From the NCBI GenBank assembly GCA_003554845.1, contig PWHK01000012.1, positions 1 to 51,863 on the forward strand: 51,863 nucleotides of DNA. Direction: 5' to 3'. The DNA comes from Candidatus Aenigmatarchaeota archaeon (GTDB taxonomy: Archaea > Aenigmatarchaeota > Aenigmatarchaeia > PWEA01). This document shows, piece after piece, positions 1 to 10,210 of this stretch. A program made the position numbers and the translations under genes. Under the pieces are notes generated by a model. It was not told where the DNA came from and did no database searches. It saw nothing but the letters and a program-made list of their open reading frames with translations. Numbering within the stretch: the first letter of the stretch is position 1; each line of letters begins with the position of its first letter.

Positions 1-1171
1 AACCATCATAGAGCCAGTCCATGTTGCAGTATTCCTGTGGCTGGTAACAGTATCTGAAATCATCCTGTTGTTCATATACACTTTTTCTGTACCAGGTTTT
101 ATCAACACCTATATTGCAACCTTCTCCGGTTGGATCCGGATCATTTGCGTTGAGATAGATCTCAGTTACACCATTTATCCACTTTACGCCGTCTTCCTCC
201 TTCTGAGGTCCCACGAAGTACTTCTCGGTCTCAGGTGGTGTGTTGTCTACCCTGTAGTTCTGGATGTCCGTCATAACGTTTCCGGCCACGTCCCTACAGG
301 TAATGTTGAGCTCGTGTCTGGAGTCCTGCTCGAAGCCGAACTCGTAGTTCCAGACTTCTGCACCCTTTAGATCTATATACACCTCCTCTTGGACAGGTCC
401 ATCGTCCACTCTGTAAGTTATCTCACAGAAATCAAGACCACTTACTGCACATTCAACTATGCCCTTTTCTTCTACATGTACGCTTATGTTTGAGTTTGGA
501 TACTGTCTTATCCAACACTCTTCTTCGTCGCCGGGTGGACAGTCTCCATGATAATCTCCTAATATAGTCTTCTCAACTTCAGGTGGAGTGTCGTCGACGC
601 TTGTATATACAAAGTGTTGTTTCCACTGATCGACTGTGTCTCTTGTTTCAAAGCGCCATTCGAGATCACATAATCCAGGAGTTAACTCCGGTGTGGTTGC
701 CGAGAACTCGAAAATCTCACATTCGCCAGCTTCTATATAATAGCTTGAATTCTGTGCTATATACAAGCAACTTTCTTTTGGATCACCAAGAGAAGTTATA
801 CTCCAGCCTGTTTTCTCTTCACATACGAAGTCCGTGTAGGTACTCTTATCATTCATATGTCTGTATAACCTTACTTCATCAACCGGGTCAGAACCTCCAT
901 CAACACAAAACTCTGCTGTATAGTCTACATTGGTATCTGCCGGTGACCACTGTGGTTCGAAGTCCACACTGGCTTCATGGACCATTATACCTATATCAGA
1001 CTGCAGCTCTGTTTCTGATCCTCCAACTAGTCCAGCCGATGCTGCATAGCCAAGGCTAAATGCACCAAACAGGAAAGCAATTAATATAAGAGAAACTCCT
1101 CTGAATAGGTTCGAGCTACCTATTTCTGAACTATTTTTTGAAATACCCAACAATCTTGAAATTCTGTTCAT
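1..1171 (-). CDS. Large secreted/membrane-anchored surface protein with repeated Ig-like modules, partial (C-terminus off the left edge)
   Basis: Open frame on the minus strand from ATG at 1171 to the window edge: MNRISRLLGISKNSSEIGSSNLFRGVSLILIAFLFGAFSLGYAASAG... Hydrophobic N-terminal segment; repeated 'V(D)D/NTPPE(V/T)EK' linkers; Cys-rich. Not in the ORF track because it is partial. Confidence 0.8.
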   Translation of the reverse strand, partial: MNRISRLLGISKNSSEIGSSNLFRGVSLILIAFLFGAFSLGYAASAGLVGGSETELQSDIGIMVHEASVDFEPQWSPADTNVDYTAEFCVDGGSDPVDEVRLYRHMNDKSTYTDFVCEEKTGWSITSLGDPKESCLYIAQNSSYYIEAGECEIFEFSATTPELTPGLCDLEWRFETRDTVDQWKQHFVYTSVDDTPPEVEKTILGDYHGDCPPGDEEECWIRQYPNSNISVHVEEKGIVECAVSGLDFCEITYRVDDGPVQEEVYIDLKGAEVWNYEFGFEQDSRHELNITCRDVAGNVMTDIQNYRVDNTPPETEKYFVGPQKEEDGVKWINGVTEIYLNANDPDPTGEGCNIGVDKTWYRKSVYEQQDDFRYCYQPQEYCNMDWLYDG

Positions 1172-1404
1172 GTTTTTTACCCCCACGTAAGATGCCGAAA
1201 CCTCGGCTATTTAATCGAAGACAAAGAAAACTGCAGAACTACCCTATTCTTCGGATTTACCATATTAGTCGAAATTATATTTATACCGGTGTCCTTTTTT
1301 TGTGTACCTTTTTATGCCCTTCATGTATCCCTGAAGTGGATAAAATGCGTCCACACGGCTTCACGGGGTAAATGTTATATCCAAGAAAAACTATAGTAGT
1401 AGTT

Positions 1405-1551
1405 ATGAAATCTGTTCACATCAGACTCCCGGAAAAACTGCTGAAAGAGATGGATCGAATAATCAACCAGGGACTTTATTCCGACAGGTCTGAGTTTATT
1501 AGGGGTTGCATAAGGGCGCACGTGGAGATGGAGCTTTGGAAAGAAGACTAG
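1405..1551 (+). CDS. Ribbon-helix-helix (CopG-like) small DNA-binding protein
   Basis: 48 aa MKSVHIRLPEKLLKEMDRIINQGLYSDRSEFIRGCIRAHVEMELWKED; typical RHH pattern (beta strand VHIRLPEKLL, then SDRSEFIRGCIR). Confidence 0.8.
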   Translation: MKSVHIRLPEKLLKEMDRIINQGLYSDRSEFIRGCIRAHVEMELWKED

Positions 1552-1699
1552 TAATTATTTTATTGTTAGTTGTAGACTTTGTTTTAAGTAAAGCATGTAG
1601 TAAATACAGGAGTTAACCACAGGTTTTTACCTAGAGTTGTCTTTACATCGGGAACGGGACTGAATGGTTTTTTTATATTTACTCCTATTAGTATGGGGT

Positions 1700-2218
1700 A
1701 TGATCACAGTTCTAAGACTTGAACACAGAGTTGGCAGGGACAAACGTATGACCACGCACTGCGCTTTAGCAGCCCGTGCTCTCGGAGCCGATCGTATGGT
1801 ATACACAGGTGACCACGATAGCAAAATGGAAGAAAATATTGAAAGTGTAGTCGAGAGGTGGGGCGGTTGCTTCAAAGTAGAACACAGAAAAAACTGGGAG
1901 AGCTTCTTAAAGAACTTCGAGGGCAAGCGGATATACCTATCGATGTATGGTTTACCAGTTGAGAGCTGTATTGACGACGTCAAAGACTACGATAGGAACC
2001 TATGTGTGGTGGTTGGAGGAGAAAAGGTTCCAGGGGACATATACAACTACATAGATACACAGATTGCTGTAACAAATCAGCCACACTCGGAGGTCGCAGC
2101 TCTGGCAGTTTTCCTTGATAGACTCCACGAGGACAAGGAAGTGAAGTTGAGTTTCGATGACGGTAGTATAGAGGTGGTTCCTAAAAAGACTGGTAAAGAT
2201 GTAAAGGAAGATAAGTGA
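1700..2218 (+). CDS. trm56: tRNA (cytidine(56)-2'-O)-methyltransferase Trm56
   Basis: MITVLRLEHRVGRDKRMTTHCALAARALGAD..., VVVGGEKVPGDIYNYIDTQIAVTNQPHSEVAALAVFLDRL; archaeal aTrm56 SPOUT signature. The track start at 1664 is probably too early. Confidence 0.93.
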   Translation: MITVLRLEHRVGRDKRMTTHCALAARALGADRMVYTGDHDSKMEENIESVVERWGGCFKVEHRKNWESFLKNFEGKRIYLSMYGLPVESCIDDVKDYDRNLCVVVGGEKVPGDIYNYIDTQIAVTNQPHSEVAALAVFLDRLHEDKEVKLSFDDGSIEVVPKKTGKDVKEDK

Positions 2219-2239
2219 GCTCTACGACCAAACCCCTTC

Positions 2240-2827
2240 TCATAGGTCGGATGAAAAGTTATCGTGGAAATTTTCTTCGTAGAATTCCTCCAGGTTGCTC
2301 ATAACGTATGAGATATATTCGGGATCCCTATCGCCAAGAAGAGCCCTACCCTTCTTTCTGACTTCGCTGTCCATTGTACCTCCTATTTTTTCAGAGACTC
2401 TCTTTAGATAGGATCTTATACCGTCTACTTCCATTCTAACTGTTTCATCGAATAGATAGCCCAGGCCTTTCTTTCTGAAGTTTTCACCTACACCCTTTGA
2501 AATGACCATGAGATTTAACTCGTCTACATCATTTCTTTCAGATAACTCATCTTTATTTGAGTTCTGATCAAAGGCCGCGTATCCTATCTGCTCACACACG
2601 TCGAGTATTAGATCCTTCTCAGGCCAGTCGAAATCATCTCTTACTTCTATAATTCCATTACGATATCCCATTGATACCCATGGCTTTACATACCCTTCCT
2701 TAGTTGATGAAAAGTTTGGTTTTTCGATAGAAATGTTATACTCTTTTTCAAAACGTGGAATTAGTTTTTCACAGATTTTTTCTGCTCTCAATGGAGCAAC
2801 ATTGCCTCTTATTTTTTGATTGAACAT
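2240..2827 (-). CDS. Hypothetical protein
   Basis: 195 aa ORF, genome-typical acidic composition, no family recognised. Confidence 0.7.
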   Translation of the reverse strand: MFNQKIRGNVAPLRAEKICEKLIPRFEKEYNISIEKPNFSSTKEGYVKPWVSMGYRNGIIEVRDDFDWPEKDLILDVCEQIGYAAFDQNSNKDELSERNDVDELNLMVISKGVGENFRKKGLGYLFDETVRMEVDGIRSYLKRVSEKIGGTMDSEVRKKGRALLGDRDPEYISYVMSNLEEFYEENFHDNFSSDL

Positions 2828-2884
2828 ACTGAAAAGTTTGTAACAAAAGCTTTTATATCTTAAGACAATCTGCCAAATAACCAG

Positions 2885-4234
2885 TTAAAATATACTCAAA
2901 ACGTATCCTATAAAGTTCAGACCTGTGTATTCTGCTATATAGGAGTTGAAGTTGATTACAAGGACCATTCCTATTATTATCAATATTGGTATTCTTACAT
3001 GCCAGAGCCATATCTTTACAATCCTACTGTTCTTCATCCCTTTCGATAACTCTTCCGTGGCTTCCTTATAGAACCAACCAACGAACAGAACAAGAAAGAA
3101 CATACCGAGCGGTAGAAGTATCAGTGCTGCGAAGTCGTCGAATATAGTCAGCCAGTTCATATCAAGTGCCACGGGAATTCCCGCTAGGAATATAAGGGAC
3201 GATATACCGACTGAAGCTATCCTTCTATCTATGTTGAAGTTGTCTATAAGCCAAGAGACTATGGTTTCAAGTATGCTTATGGAGCTTGATACAGCGGCAA
3301 TGAAAACGGCTAAGAAAAACAATAGTCCAAATGCATTTGCACCGAAGGGAAGCTCGGCTATAGCCCCACCAAGTCCGACGAAAAGCTCTCCAGGTCCTCC
3401 TTGGCCCGGAACTGCTCCCATTGTAAATATTATAGGAAAGACAACAAACCCGACCAAAACAGCTATAAATGTATCTGCTCCGACTATCGATGCTCCATCC
3501 ACGGTAAGATTATCGTTCTTGTTCATATAGGAAGAATATGTTATCAGGGCTCCCATTCCAAGGGAAAGTGTGAAAAAGGCCTGTCCGGCCGCTGCTGGAA
3601 GTATAGAGGTCCAGTTTTGAGCCAACACGGAGAAATCAGGCGATAGATACCAAGCATAACCTTCAAAAGCTCCGGGTAGTGTCGATGCATATATTCCTAA
3701 AAGTGCAAGTAAGGCTACTATCGATGGTACCATGAACTTAACTGCGAGTTCTATCCCTCTTCTAATTCCAAAATAAACGATTCCACCTACGAAAAACATG
3801 AAAACAGCATGGAATAACAGAGCTCCGTAACCCATTGATATCGAACTGAAGTATGCAGCAGGTTCGGCAAAGTACGCCCCCGTTATACTTGCGCCAGCGT
3901 ATCTAAAGACCCATCCTCCTACGACGCTGTAGAAGGCCATAATTACAAATCCTGCAAAAACGCCTATTGCACCAGCAAACTTCCATTTTTCGTATCCTAT
4001 CTCCTTAAAGGCTCCTATAGGATTTCTCTTTGAACCTCTACCGATGACAAACTCAACGAGCATTGCTGGGAAACCTATCAGAAAAACAAAGAAGAGGTAT
4101 ATAAGTAGAAATGCAGCTCCTCCTTCTTGGCCCACCTGAAATGGGAACCGCCATACGTTTCCAAGTCCCACCGCACTTCCAACGGCAGCGAGAATAAATC
4201 CAAGGCGTGTGGCCCAGCTCTCCCTTTTAACCAT
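2885..4234 (-). CDS. Sodium-dependent transporter, SNF/NSS family
   Basis: 449 aa: RESWATRLGFILAAVGSAVGLGNVWRFPFQVGQEGGAAFLLIYL..., multiple TM segments; classic NSS signature. Confidence 0.95.
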   Translation of the reverse strand: MVKRESWATRLGFILAAVGSAVGLGNVWRFPFQVGQEGGAAFLLIYLFFVFLIGFPAMLVEFVIGRGSKRNPIGAFKEIGYEKWKFAGAIGVFAGFVIMAFYSVVGGWVFRYAGASITGAYFAEPAAYFSSISMGYGALLFHAVFMFFVGGIVYFGIRRGIELAVKFMVPSIVALLALLGIYASTLPGAFEGYAWYLSPDFSVLAQNWTSILPAAAGQAFFTLSLGMGALITYSSYMNKNDNLTVDGASIVGADTFIAVLVGFVVFPIIFTMGAVPGQGGPGELFVGLGGAIAELPFGANAFGLLFFLAVFIAAVSSSISILETIVSWLIDNFNIDRRIASVGISSLIFLAGIPVALDMNWLTIFDDFAALILLPLGMFFLVLFVGWFYKEATEELSKGMKNSRIVKIWLWHVRIPILIIIGMVLVINFNSYIAEYTGLNFIGYVLSIF

Positions 4235-4276
4235 AGACTACTTCGTTTTGGTCGGGTTAATATACTTTACGGTAGA

Positions 4277-4855
4277 CTATCTGAAGAAGCTGTCGTAATC
4301 GTACCTCTCATTGATAGTGTTCATCATTTCACTTAAATATTCATCGAGTCTATGCATATCTTCACCATCTGCATCCCCATCCCTATCCTCTTTGATCAGC
4401 TTGTAGATCGCCCACATTTTTGGAAGCTTTCTCTTGTATTTTTTCATTTCTTCACCCACAGCAAGCTCCCTATTTTTTTTGTCTTCGATCAGTTCATATA
4501 TCTTTTCTTTTTCATTCTGTATGTATTCCTCACTTTTAACACATTCTATCCAATCTTCCATTACATCTACATAACGGTCTCCTACCTTCTCTATGGTTTC
4601 CAAAAGCTCGTCTAAATATCTATCTATCTTCTCATTTGCCTTGGAACCTTTCGATACATTTACCTCCACATCATCAATGTTATAATGATCTTCAAGTGTA
4701 TCCTCTTTGTTCACCGATCCGTGGAACATTCCAAGACCTTGTTCAATCTCTATGATTCTCTTTAAATTACAATAAATCTCCATGGGATTGCTTTCTTCGT
4801 CTATTACTTCCCTGATTTTTTCGGCAGCTTCCATTTTTTCATCCCAGTTTGCCAT
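4277..4855 (-). CDS. Hypothetical charged, helical protein
   Basis: 192 aa, E/K/D rich; no family recognised. Confidence 0.7.
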   Translation of the reverse strand: MANWDEKMEAAEKIREVIDEESNPMEIYCNLKRIIEIEQGLGMFHGSVNKEDTLEDHYNIDDVEVNVSKGSKANEKIDRYLDELLETIEKVGDRYVDVMEDWIECVKSEEYIQNEKEKIYELIEDKKNRELAVGEEMKKYKRKLPKMWAIYKLIKEDRDGDADGEDMHRLDEYLSEMMNTINERYDYDSFFR

Positions 4856-4919
4856 TCTAACACCATTTCACTATTTTATAGTAACAAATATAAGTCTTTT
4901 GGTGGAATATCCGAGAATT

Positions 4920-5831
4920 CTACCTTTTTCGTTCCAGAAGAACCACACGCGATCTTTCCTGTTCATCCGAGACTCCGTAATTCGAGTTCTCTTCAATCCT
5001 CTCTGCGAATCTTTTGACTGATCTGTGGCTGGGCATTGCACTTCTATCCATCCTTTCCTGTGAATAGCCAACATGCATGTAGGCCTTTGCCTCGATATAG
5101 TCAAATCCTGCTTCCTGTGCTAGTTCGGCGAACTCCTCTGTAAGGTGCATGTTCGTTCCTTCTATGCAGGTTATTCTGAGAACCGTGGTTGTATTAAGCT
5201 GGTCGATTAGACCCAACGTTTCCTGTAGTTTATCCCAGTTGTCCTCTTCAACAGGACCACAGTGTTTTCTGTATAGCTCTTCATTTGGTGCTTCAACGGA
5301 TATATATAGATTCGTAGGAAGCTCCTTTAGTTCTTTTATCCTTTCTGGGAAAGTACCGTTGGTGACCAGGAAGGTCGTGAAGTCTCGCCTGTGTAACTCT
5401 TCTATAAGTTCCGATATCCTGGGGTAGAACATGGGTTCGCCTGTCAGCGATATCGCGGCCTGATTTGGTTTTTTTGCCTCCTCCAGTTTCTGTTCGGGAA
5501 CATATTCGTTGCCTCCGAAGCCAGAGATAAGCTCCCTTTGTGCCTCTATACATCCATCTATGATATCCACCGGATCGTCCACCGAACCTTCCCATTCCGT
5601 GGAAAAGAAGGACGTGTCTCGCCAGCAGTGTCTGCACCTCTGGTTGCATAGCAGTGCGGGAGTCATCTGCAGACAGCGGTGACTTTCGATGCTGTAGAAC
5701 TTCTGCTTGTAGCAAACATCATCGCAGCGAAGCGATTCTTTAAGCCAGTTGCAGGTTCGGACTGCAGAATGGTTACCGACAAAACGGTACTGTCTTTCTT
5801 CTAGTTCCTTAATTTTGTCCTCTGTGAGCAT
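4920..5831 (-). CDS. taw1: S-adenosyl-L-methionine-dependent tRNA 4-demethylwyosine synthase (TYW1)
   Basis: MTPALLCNQRCRHCWRD (radical SAM CxxxCxxC), AISLTGEPMFYPRISELIEELHRR, EAKAYMHVGYSQERMDRSAMPSHRSVKRFAERI; archaeal TYW1 pattern. Likely start ATG at 5831. Confidence 0.93.
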   Translation of the reverse strand: MLTEDKIKELEERQYRFVGNHSAVRTCNWLKESLRCDDVCYKQKFYSIESHRCLQMTPALLCNQRCRHCWRDTSFFSTEWEGSVDDPVDIIDGCIEAQRELISGFGGNEYVPEQKLEEAKKPNQAAISLTGEPMFYPRISELIEELHRRDFTTFLVTNGTFPERIKELKELPTNLYISVEAPNEELYRKHCGPVEEDNWDKLQETLGLIDQLNTTTVLRITCIEGTNMHLTEEFAELAQEAGFDYIEAKAYMHVGYSQERMDRSAMPSHRSVKRFAERIEENSNYGVSDEQERSRVVLLERKR

Positions 5832-5937
5832 AGAATATGGTTTCAAAACAAAGATTAAAAGCTTTCGATCCTGCGTGCGTTGTATATCAAATGTCGAATG
5901 CAATGTTTATAAATTGGCGTACCCATGTGTTTCTCAC

Positions 5938-6564
5938 ATGTATTCGGACACCCCCACAGGAGAACTGATCGTGAAGTTCGACGTAGATGGAGTAATTACC
6001 AAGATAGAAAAAATCTTTATGAACTGTATAGACGGAGACATGGAAAAGTATACTGACAAAGAAGGGCAGGATCTTGCAGAGGAAGTATGTGAAGTCACAA
6101 ACCTCGCATACAAGAACAGAAGGGATCTACTTGTTCCCAGAGAGGACAATATCTCCCAAAAGATGGAGGATATAAGAAATTTTCTGGAAGAAAGGGAAGG
6201 TAAGGAAGTTAAGATAATAATATCTACTTCAAGGAAGGGCATAGATCAGAATGAACTAGAGAAGTCCCTTGAATCTATGGGAATAGACAACTACGACGAG
6301 GTCAGAATTGAATACGACAAGTGGAAAGACTGTGATATACTGATAGAAGACAACCCGCACCAGATAAAGACCTTTCTTGACGAAGGTCTTGATAAAAAAG
6401 CCTATCATGTAAGAAACAAATGCAGTAAAATGGTCTACGGTGATAGAAGTGATATCTATGAGACAGGAAGATGTAAGAAGGTAGGTGGTTTTGTAGATAT
6501 AGTCAAAGGTCTGAAGGACATGGAATTTGAAAAATATTCTAGGGAATTGCCTTTGAAGGCCTAG
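5938..6564 (+). CDS. HAD-like / 5'-nucleotidase-like hydrolase
   Basis: 208 aa from ATG 5938: VKFDVDGVITKIEK (HAD motif I), IIISTSRKGIDQNEL, DCDILIEDNPHQI (motif IV-like). Confidence 0.65.
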   Translation: MYSDTPTGELIVKFDVDGVITKIEKIFMNCIDGDMEKYTDKEGQDLAEEVCEVTNLAYKNRRDLLVPREDNISQKMEDIRNFLEEREGKEVKIIISTSRKGIDQNELEKSLESMGIDNYDEVRIEYDKWKDCDILIEDNPHQIKTFLDEGLDKKAYHVRNKCSKMVYGDRSDIYETGRCKKVGGFVDIVKGLKDMEFEKYSRELPLKA

Positions 6565-6565
6565 G

Positions 6566-8299
6566 TTATGGTTTGTTCAACGACGACTGCATCTCCCATA
6601 GTTTACTGTAAAGACCTTCTTCTTCTATAAGTTCTTCGTGGGTCCCTTTCTGTACAATTCTTCCGTTCTCCAGGCAGAGTATCTTGTCTGCCAATCTTGC
6701 TGTACTAAGATCGTGGGCAATCATTATCGTTGTTCTGTCTTTTATAAGATCTTTTATTGCTTTCTGAATCTTGACTTCTGTTATAGTGTCTACGTCGCTT
6801 GTTGCTTCGTCGAGTATGAGTATTTCTGGATCGTTTAGTATAGTCCTTGCTATCGATATCCTCTGTTTCTGTCCACCACTTAGTTTTACTCCGTCCTCGC
6901 CTACCTGTGTTCTATAGCCATCATCAAAACTTTCTATGAACCCATGGGCAGCTGCATTTTCGGCAGCTTTCTTTATTTCTTCTCCGGAGGCCTCTGGATT
7001 ACCATACGATATATTTGTCATTATATCTTCATCAAAAAGAAATGCGTCCTGGGAAACTATTCCTATTTTATTCCGTAGACTCTTCACATCAAAATCTCTT
7101 ATGTCTCTTCCATCTATCTTAACCGATCCGTCGTCGGGGTCGTAGAACCTAAGGATAAGGTTCACAAGCGTGGTTTTACCGGATCCACTTGGTCCCACCA
7201 GTGCTATAGTTTCACCTGCCTTGACATGGAACGAAACATCGTGTAAAGCCCTCTCCTCTTCTTTGTCTGGGTCCCCGTAGTGGAATGTAACGTTTTCAAA
7301 CTCGAGGTCCCCTTCTATTGAATCGATATTTTCTGCTCCTTGCCTGTTGGTTATTCCTACAGGTTCTTCCAGTATACCAAAAACCCTGGAGGCGGATGCA
7401 GCGGCTCTCTGGTGTGAGTTTGTGACCCACCCCAACATACGCATTGGTTGATAGAACTGCCAAATATATCCATTGAAGGCTATAAGGGTACCTATTGTGA
7501 TAACTTCCTCCATGGCAAGATAGCCACCGTACCCTATAACTATAACGGCACCGACTGAAACGGCGAAACCAACTGCCGGAAAGAACTTTGACCAAAGTTT
7601 TATAGACTCGACGTTTGTTTCTCTGTATTCGTTGCTCACGCTTTCTATTCTTCCAAGTTCATAGTCCTCTCTCACAAAACTCTTTATGGTTTCTATACCT
7701 GCTATGTTGTTGTGGAGCCTGCTGTTAACATTTCCAACGGCCTTTCTGACTGCGTCCCATTTGGGTCTTATCTTCCCGACAAAATGATATGTCATGAAAC
7801 CTATGATAGGTATGGGAACAAGTGTGAAGAAGGCAAGTTTCCAGTTCATCCAAAAGAGAATTATACCTATGAGAAGTCCTATTGTAATATTCCTTATGAT
7901 CTCACGTATGGTCGATGAAAGAAATCTCTGAAGTCTGTTTATGTCGTTTGATAGCTTGGACATCATCTTTCCAGTGGGTTGGTTGCTGTGAAAGGACAGT
8001 GAGAGCTCCTGTAGATGTTTGTATGTATCCATGCGGAGATGGTATATGGCCTCCTGGGCAAAGGTAAACAGAAAGAAGTTCTGGGAATATTCAAAAACAG
8101 CCTTTCCAAGATAGGCACCTGCTGTTGCACCGACAACCATCATCAATAATTCTATGTTTCCCGGGACTATTGCTTCATCTATGGCTATTCTTATAAGATA
8201 GGGTGGCATAAGTCCAAAAACGGATGCAACAACCACCGAGAGAGAACCAAAGACAAGCCTTTTCTTATGTGGCTTGCAGTAGTTCATGAGCTTTGTCAT
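6566..8299 (-). CDS. ABC exporter, fused permease and ATPase (MsbA/MDR-like)
   Basis: 577 aa with TM domain and Walker A GPSGSGKTT, signature LSGGQKQRISIARTIL, Walker B EILILDEATSDVD. Confidence 0.97.
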   Translation of the reverse strand: MTKLMNYCKPHKKRLVFGSLSVVVASVFGLMPPYLIRIAIDEAIVPGNIELLMMVVGATAGAYLGKAVFEYSQNFFLFTFAQEAIYHLRMDTYKHLQELSLSFHSNQPTGKMMSKLSNDINRLQRFLSSTIREIIRNITIGLLIGIILFWMNWKLAFFTLVPIPIIGFMTYHFVGKIRPKWDAVRKAVGNVNSRLHNNIAGIETIKSFVREDYELGRIESVSNEYRETNVESIKLWSKFFPAVGFAVSVGAVIVIGYGGYLAMEEVITIGTLIAFNGYIWQFYQPMRMLGWVTNSHQRAAASASRVFGILEEPVGITNRQGAENIDSIEGDLEFENVTFHYGDPDKEEERALHDVSFHVKAGETIALVGPSGSGKTTLVNLILRFYDPDDGSVKIDGRDIRDFDVKSLRNKIGIVSQDAFLFDEDIMTNISYGNPEASGEEIKKAAENAAAHGFIESFDDGYRTQVGEDGVKLSGGQKQRISIARTILNDPEILILDEATSDVDTITEVKIQKAIKDLIKDRTTIMIAHDLSTARLADKILCLENGRIVQKGTHEELIEEEGLYSKLWEMQSSLNKP

Positions 8300-8441
8300 A
8301 GGTTTGTCTACCCTATTGCTCTGTTCTTTTAACGTATCGTCGTCTACCAGTTCCTGTGGAATCCTATCACCTATCGTACGTGGTTGTTTTTAAGAGATGG
8401 ATATTTAAATCTTGGTAGCAGAACGATCTTTGAGATCCTAT

Positions 8442-9338
8442 CTACAGTTCTATCTTCATAAGATCCTTGGAGATCTCTACGTCTTTATGATACTCTTCAG
8501 CAGCTTTTTTGAGTGGATCTAGATCCTTGTACCTTCTGGAATAATGTGTAAGAAGAAGTTTCTTAACATTTGCTTCTTTAGCGACCCTTCCTGCATCTCT
8601 TGCGGATGAATGTTTATGGCTTGTTTCCTCTGCAAAGGTTGCATCGTGAATAAGAAGATCTGCGTTTTCCGAAAGCTTTTTTACTGTATCTACAGGAAGC
8701 GTATCGCCTGAGTATACAATTTTCCTTCCCTCGGTGACATCGGAAACATCTTCAAGTTTTATTTTTTGGCCTCTGTGCTCTATGCTGCCATTTCTTTTTA
8801 GTTCCCCCATCTTTGGACCAGGATAGAGATCGTATTCAGCAGCCTTCTCCTCATTTATATTGAGGCTATCCTTTTCTTCAAGACAGTATGCAACGGCAGG
8901 AACCGAATGATCGACAGGAACAGACCTTATTGTGTATTCATCTTCCTCGACAAGGATACTTTCTTCTTTTCCTTCAAAATCAACATCCACAGCCTTGACC
9001 TGAAAACCAAAGTCATACCACGACATATCCGAAAGCAAGGAAACGAAACGTGATGCCTCCGGGCCATATATATTTAGTTCTTCCTTTCTTCCTTCGAGAT
9101 TGAACGTCTCTATAAGACCAAGAAGTCCTGCAAAGTGATCGGCATGCCAGTGTGTTATGAATATCTTATCCACCTTCATAAAGGAAAGCCCTGCCTTCTG
9201 TATCTGTCCCTGTGTTCCTTCACCACAGTCCCAGAGAAATACATCACCTTCTCTTCTGACCCATATGGAAGCGTGGTGTCTGTTCTTTGTGGGGATTATA
9301 CTTCCAGATCCCAGGACAACGACTTCGAGTGGCTTCAT
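8442..9338 (-). CDS. rnz: Ribonuclease Z
   Basis: MKPLEVVVLGSGSIIPTKNRHHASIWVRREGDVFLWDCGEGTQGQIQKAG..., ITHWHADHFAGLLGL, YSGDTLPVD, HDATFAEE; canonical RNase Z/ELAC. Confidence 0.96.
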   Translation of the reverse strand: MKPLEVVVLGSGSIIPTKNRHHASIWVRREGDVFLWDCGEGTQGQIQKAGLSFMKVDKIFITHWHADHFAGLLGLIETFNLEGRKEELNIYGPEASRFVSLLSDMSWYDFGFQVKAVDVDFEGKEESILVEEDEYTIRSVPVDHSVPAVAYCLEEKDSLNINEEKAAEYDLYPGPKMGELKRNGSIEHRGQKIKLEDVSDVTEGRKIVYSGDTLPVDTVKKLSENADLLIHDATFAEETSHKHSSARDAGRVAKEANVKKLLLTHYSRRYKDLDPLKKAAEEYHKDVEISKDLMKIEL

Positions 9339-9631
9339 AACATTGAGATTAAGTCAAGGAGGTTTTTATACTTTACAAAAAACTGTTCTGTTCTTTGAAT
9401 CACCACCTACCTATTAACTTTCCTTCCTCGGTATGCCAATAACTTCCTAAAAATGTCTCAGTCTACTTCGTCTTCTTTGATTATCTTTCTATATTCTCCT
9501 TGGAATGAATGAAGGTTCAAACGGACCCTTGGTGTTGTATAAAGTTCAGAGAGGTTTTTAGAAATTCTATTATGTTTTATATAGCCTTGTTTTATTCTAA
9601 AAACTTTTAAGTCAACGTGAACAATTTATAC

Positions 9632-9813
9632 ATGGTGAGAACATCCCCAAAGTATCTGATAAAGACAGTACCAAGGAGTACGAGAACTCCATCGAGAACT
9701 GGCCAGACTACTACAACGAAGACCCAGGAAGATCCCCTGTATATGTAGAGACAGGGAACAACATAGGTCTCAAGAAAATATATGGTCGCTTTAGAAAGAT
9801 TTTTGAAAGTTAG
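9632..9813 (+). pseudogene. Small ORF apparently broken by a 1-nt frameshift at a C run
   Basis: ATG at 9632 (MVRTSP...) leads to 38 aa in frame, but the other frame reads ...KVSDKDSTKEYENSIENWPDYYNEDPGRSPVYVETGNNIGLKKIYGRFRKIFES*. One extra C at CCCC (9645-9648) joins them. Confidence 0.45.
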
Positions 9814-9943
9814 ATGGTTCTGTCTGAGTATAATCACAGATCTTTCTTAGTTGTGGGTGTTTAATCCAACCGGGTCATTCTGACTGACTTTTGTACATAA
9901 AAATAAAGATGAAAGAAGGGGGGTTGTGGAACCTATGGTTTAA

Positions 9944-10210
9944 CTACTTCTGTGCATACTCAAGGGCGTAGAAACATGGTTCATCGTTGATACATTCTTC
10001 GTCTCTGTAGTTGGAACACGGACCCACAGCAATCGGATCGTTTTTGAATGTATCGGTGTAGTCGTGGTTTGCACAGTACTCTTGTAACTTCTCCCCGTCT
10101 ATGTCGTCTTGGTTTTCCTTGCAAAGTTTTCCCGAAGAACTATTTTCTTCAAACTTCTTTTTTGTTCCTACCTTCCGGCTCAACGTTTCAATCTCGAATT
10201 TTCCTTCCAT
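9944..10210 (-). CDS. Small Cys-containing hypothetical protein
   Basis: 88 aa preceded by a near-perfect SD (AAGGAGGTGATTCC-ATG on the minus strand). Confidence 0.8.
   Translation of the reverse strand: MEGKFEIETLSRKVGTKKKFEENSSSGKLCKENQDDIDGEKLQEYCANHDYTDTFKNDPIAVGPCSNYRDEECINDEPCFYALEYAQK

Noticed and set aside
583-1059. 158-aa + strand ORF
   Set aside because: Antisense to the clearly coding minus-strand surface protein; sequence lacks protein-like character.
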